Below are positions 61,574 through 64,000 of a DNA stretch of 64,000 bases, piece by piece. Each line of letters opens with the position of its first letter. The first letter of the stretch is position 1. The position numbers and the translations under genes were made by a program. Origin of the DNA: Desulfoscipio sp. XC116 (GTDB lineage: Bacteria; Bacillota; Desulfotomaculia; Desulfotomaculales; Desulfallaceae); NCBI RefSeq assembly GCF_039851975.1, contig NZ_CP156660.1, forward strand, positions 3,849,035 to 3,913,034. Reading direction: 5' to 3'. Under the pieces are notes generated by a model. It saw only the letters and a program-made list of their open reading frames with translations. It had not been told where the DNA came from and searched no databases.

Positions 61574-64000
61574 GTGGTGTGTTTGGCTGTGAAAATAAAA
61601 TTAACAAAAGCTCAAGAAAAAATTTATAATTTTATAAGATTGAATAAAAATGATGCTTCGTATAATATTACGTATTTGTGTGAAATTCTAGGAGAGCTTA
61701 ACGTAGAACGGTATAAATATATCTATGAAGGTTATATAAATGCACTTGATGTGGCCAAGGTAAACATTGTCGTGGAGGAAAAAATTCCTTATCACAACGT
61801 AGACGAAAACCGTAAGAATCAGTTAAGAATTATTGATTTCACAGATAAGGATCGTGCTGCTTTTCAAAAAAAAGTTAAAGCCATTGCGAATATGCGTAAA
61901 TCAACGCCAATTGATCTGAGCAAATGGCCATTGTTGGAATTTGAATTGTATAAGAATGCTGAAAAATTATCATATGTTACTGATCAATATGTCACACATT
62001 ATTACAGATGTTTATAGTTGTTATCATATGATTTCTTTGATCAGTAATTTATATAATTCTGATTTATCATATAATGCCATTAAGTCCAAATTACAAAAGG
62101 AAATAGGTTCCTTCTTTTCTTTAAGAGAGCAGCTAGATCAGCTTCGTTATAATGACAGAGCTATTAATTTTTTCAATAGCGAATTACAAGATGTTGAAAA
62201 ATATGAAGTTGAAGCAATACGGCAAGCCCGAAACTATCGTGGCGTCCTCGAAGGTAGCAGTTGTAATTTTGCTTTGGATCGAATTCTAAATCATAGGATC
62301 AAAAACTTTATTCAAGAGCATCATGTCACGGAGTTTTCGTTTTTTTTATCAGTCTATATCCTTATGCTAGCAAAACTAACAGCTACAAAAGATTTAATCG
62401 TAGGAATTCCCTTGGCGAACCGGCTTGATAAGTCCATTCGAAATATATTTGGTTATTTTGTAAATACTTTGCCCATGAGAGTCTACTTAAATGAAAATGA
62501 AACATTCAACAGTTTTTGTAATAATATCTTAAGTAAAGCTTTTAAACTCGTAAGGTATCAAGATTTTTCCATCGAACATCTGAGTAGAAAAACCATGGGC
62601 TATATCAATAATATTTTTACTTTTTATAATCAAGAATTAGTCCTTAAATTAAATAACTGTAAAGTAAGAAAAATAGCACTAAACACAGAAACAGTTATGT
62701 TCGAGCTTACGAATCAGGTAGAGTCTGGTAGCAATTATTATATTAATTTTGAACACGGGAAATTCTTTACAGAAATCGCGATGGAGGAAGTATATCATAG
62801 TATTTTAGAACAGGTGTTGGAGAATAAAATTATCAAGGAGATACAGCTTGTCCCCAATCTGGGAAAAAGCTATATGAACATCAATGCGTATGAAGAAAAT
62901 ATGTCTACAAAACATGAACATATTATGGATCTTTTTTATCAGATTGTTGAGGACTATCCCGTTCACATTGCTGTGCAGTGTCATGGTGTTTGCTGGACTT
63001 ATCGTGAACTTGACAGAAAATCAAATCAGGTCGCACGGTTGCTATTAAATCATTATCCAGAAGAAAAGTATATTGCCTTTTCTAGTTATCGTAAAAATGA
63101 ACTCATTGCTTTGATTTTAGGCATTATCAAAGCGGAAAAAACATATGTTCCCATTGATATAAATACTCCTACCAAACGTTTAGAATATATTCTAGAAAAT
63201 TTGGGGCAGGTACCTTATATTGCTGAAACAGAAGTGATTCAACGATTCAACTGCGATTATACAAAAATTATGGATATCGCGGAAATGTTTCATTGTCTTG
63301 AGTTATATTCGACCGACAAAATCACTATTAACCTTTCTTTTGATCATGAGTTATATACGATTTATACTTCAGGCTCTACAGGAGAACCTAAAGGGGTATC
63401 TGTCAGCAATAAAAATTTGCTTAGTCTGATTGAGGCAACAAGGGAACAGTTTGATTTTAACAGTCGTGATGTTTGGACATTATTTCATTCTTATAGTTTC
63501 GACTTTTCTGTTTGGGAGATCTTTGGTTGCCTGCTGACGGCAGGAAAACTAATCATTGTCGATCCGTTGGTATGTAAATCTCCAGAGCAATTTTATAATT
63601 TGGTATCACGAGAGAAAGTAACAATTTTAAATCAAACCCCGACAGCTTTCAAAGGTTTTATCAAAGCCGACAATTTGATTCGTTACACCTTAAATCTCAG
63701 ATATGTTATTTTTGGTGGTGAAGCGCTGTATTTCAATATGCTGAGAAATTGGGAAATTAACCATCCACTGACAACAACAAAGCTGATTAACATGTACGGT
63801 ATCACTGAAACAACGATTCATGTAACATATTATGAAATTACTCATAAAGATATTTACAAAAATGATAAAAGCATAATTGGTGTTCCACTTAGAAACCTTG
63901 TTGTTTATGTCACAGATCAAGAGCTGAATATTCTGCCGAAAGGTGTAAAAGGAGAACTCTTGGTATGTGGGAATGGCGTTGTGAAAGGATATTTTCGTAA
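61574..64000 (+). pseudogene. Non-ribosomal peptide synthetase (C-A start), frameshifted in the condensation motif, runs off the window
   Basis: Frame 1 (61574-62017) is the N-terminal half of a condensation domain (LTKAQEKIYNFIRLNKND to SYVTDQYVTHYY). It shifts at about 61995; the next frame reads HIITDVYSCYHM, the place of HHxxxDG, and stays open to 64000. It shows C-domain GIPLANRLDKS and FGYFVNTLPMRVYL, then adenylation motifs YTIYTSGSTGEPKGVSVSN (A3), FDFSVWEIFGCLLTAGKLII (A4), NMYGITETT (A5) and KGELLVCGNGVVKGY (A7 area). Unless recoded or a sequencing error, the C domain is dead. Amino-acid specificity cannot be judged safely. Confidence 0.82.

Noticed and set aside
12547-64000. NRPS and RiPP genes as one hybrid cluster
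   Set aside because: They are 20-40 kb apart, on different strands, of clearly different base composition and separated by metabolic genes and IS elements.
1-64000. CRISPR arrays, rRNA, tRNA, prophage genes
   Set aside because: No regularly spaced repeats, no tRNA-like cloverleaf or rRNA sequence and no phage structural genes were seen by eye; a covariance-model scan would be decisive.

Overview
The window looks like chromosome from an anaerobic, probably spore-forming Gram-positive of the Peptococcaceae / Desulfotomaculum type. This is inferred from the gene set, not from any marker gene: copper-amine-oxidase-N-domain exported proteins, corrinoid methyl-transfer genes with a RACo-like activator, a 4-hydroxybutyryl-CoA-dehydratase-type Fe-S/flavin enzyme, strong Shine-Dalgarno sites with frequent TTG/GTG starts, and sigma-A type promoters. 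No rRNA, tRNA or CRISPR array was seen.

Layout. 1-12.3 kb (mostly + strand): end of a YibE/F protein; a DUF2325 protein near two Fur-box-like sites; an exported rhodanese behind two CRP/FNR-type boxes; a tight signalling operon of two KaiC-like ATPases, a V4R-type sensor, a winged-helix protein and a soluble PAS histidine kinase; a DUF89 protein; a 4Fe-4S protein behind a 12-bp inverted repeat; and a large exported protein. 12.5-40.4 kb (all - strand): a RiPP biosynthesis and export cluster. 40.5-48.1 kb (- strand): a corrinoid methyl-transfer system under a GntR/UTRA regulator with recognisable GT-A-TA-T-AC operators. 48.3-53.5 kb: a TetR-autoregulated dehydratase unit, an M29 aminopeptidase between two copies of a ~130-bp repeat, a decayed CMD gene and a CBS protein cut by an IS. 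53.5-64 kb: a visibly AT-rich island of IS elements and fragments, a phosphopantetheinyl transferase, a disrupted PP-loop enzyme, an MBL hydrolase and a frameshifted NRPS running off the window.

The main novelty candidate is the RiPP cluster. A Nif11-type precursor (GG cleavage site) has a 25-residue core rich in Thr, Val and Ala and without Cys. Its LanM keeps every dehydratase motif, but the cyclase domain has lost the Cys-His zinc pair (Gly-Trp instead) and the catalytic His (Arg instead). This fits dehydration without lanthionine rings. The same operon carries two tandem YcaO proteins of the E. coli YcaO (RimO-accessory) subtype, each with the same added C-terminal C-x2-C-x2-C-x5-C motif, a cobalamin-binding radical SAM enzyme of the RiPP C-methyltransferase type, a SAM methyltransferase and, upstream, a GNAT enzyme. 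Export is by an NHLM-type set (C39 peptidase-ABC, second ABC, HlyD). Regulation seems to involve an ECF sigma factor whose neighbour is a small protein ending in a GG leader-like motif, a MalT-like/SARP regulator, two orphan solute-binding proteins and a sensor-MFS fusion. The expected product is a linear, multiply dehydrated and C-methylated peptide with an unknown YcaO modification.

In the methyl-transfer region a UROD-family methyltransferase, a corrinoid protein and a pterin methyltransferase should pass a methyl group from an unknown substrate to tetrahydrofolate, with a second corrinoid protein and the reductive activator in a linked operon under the same operator.
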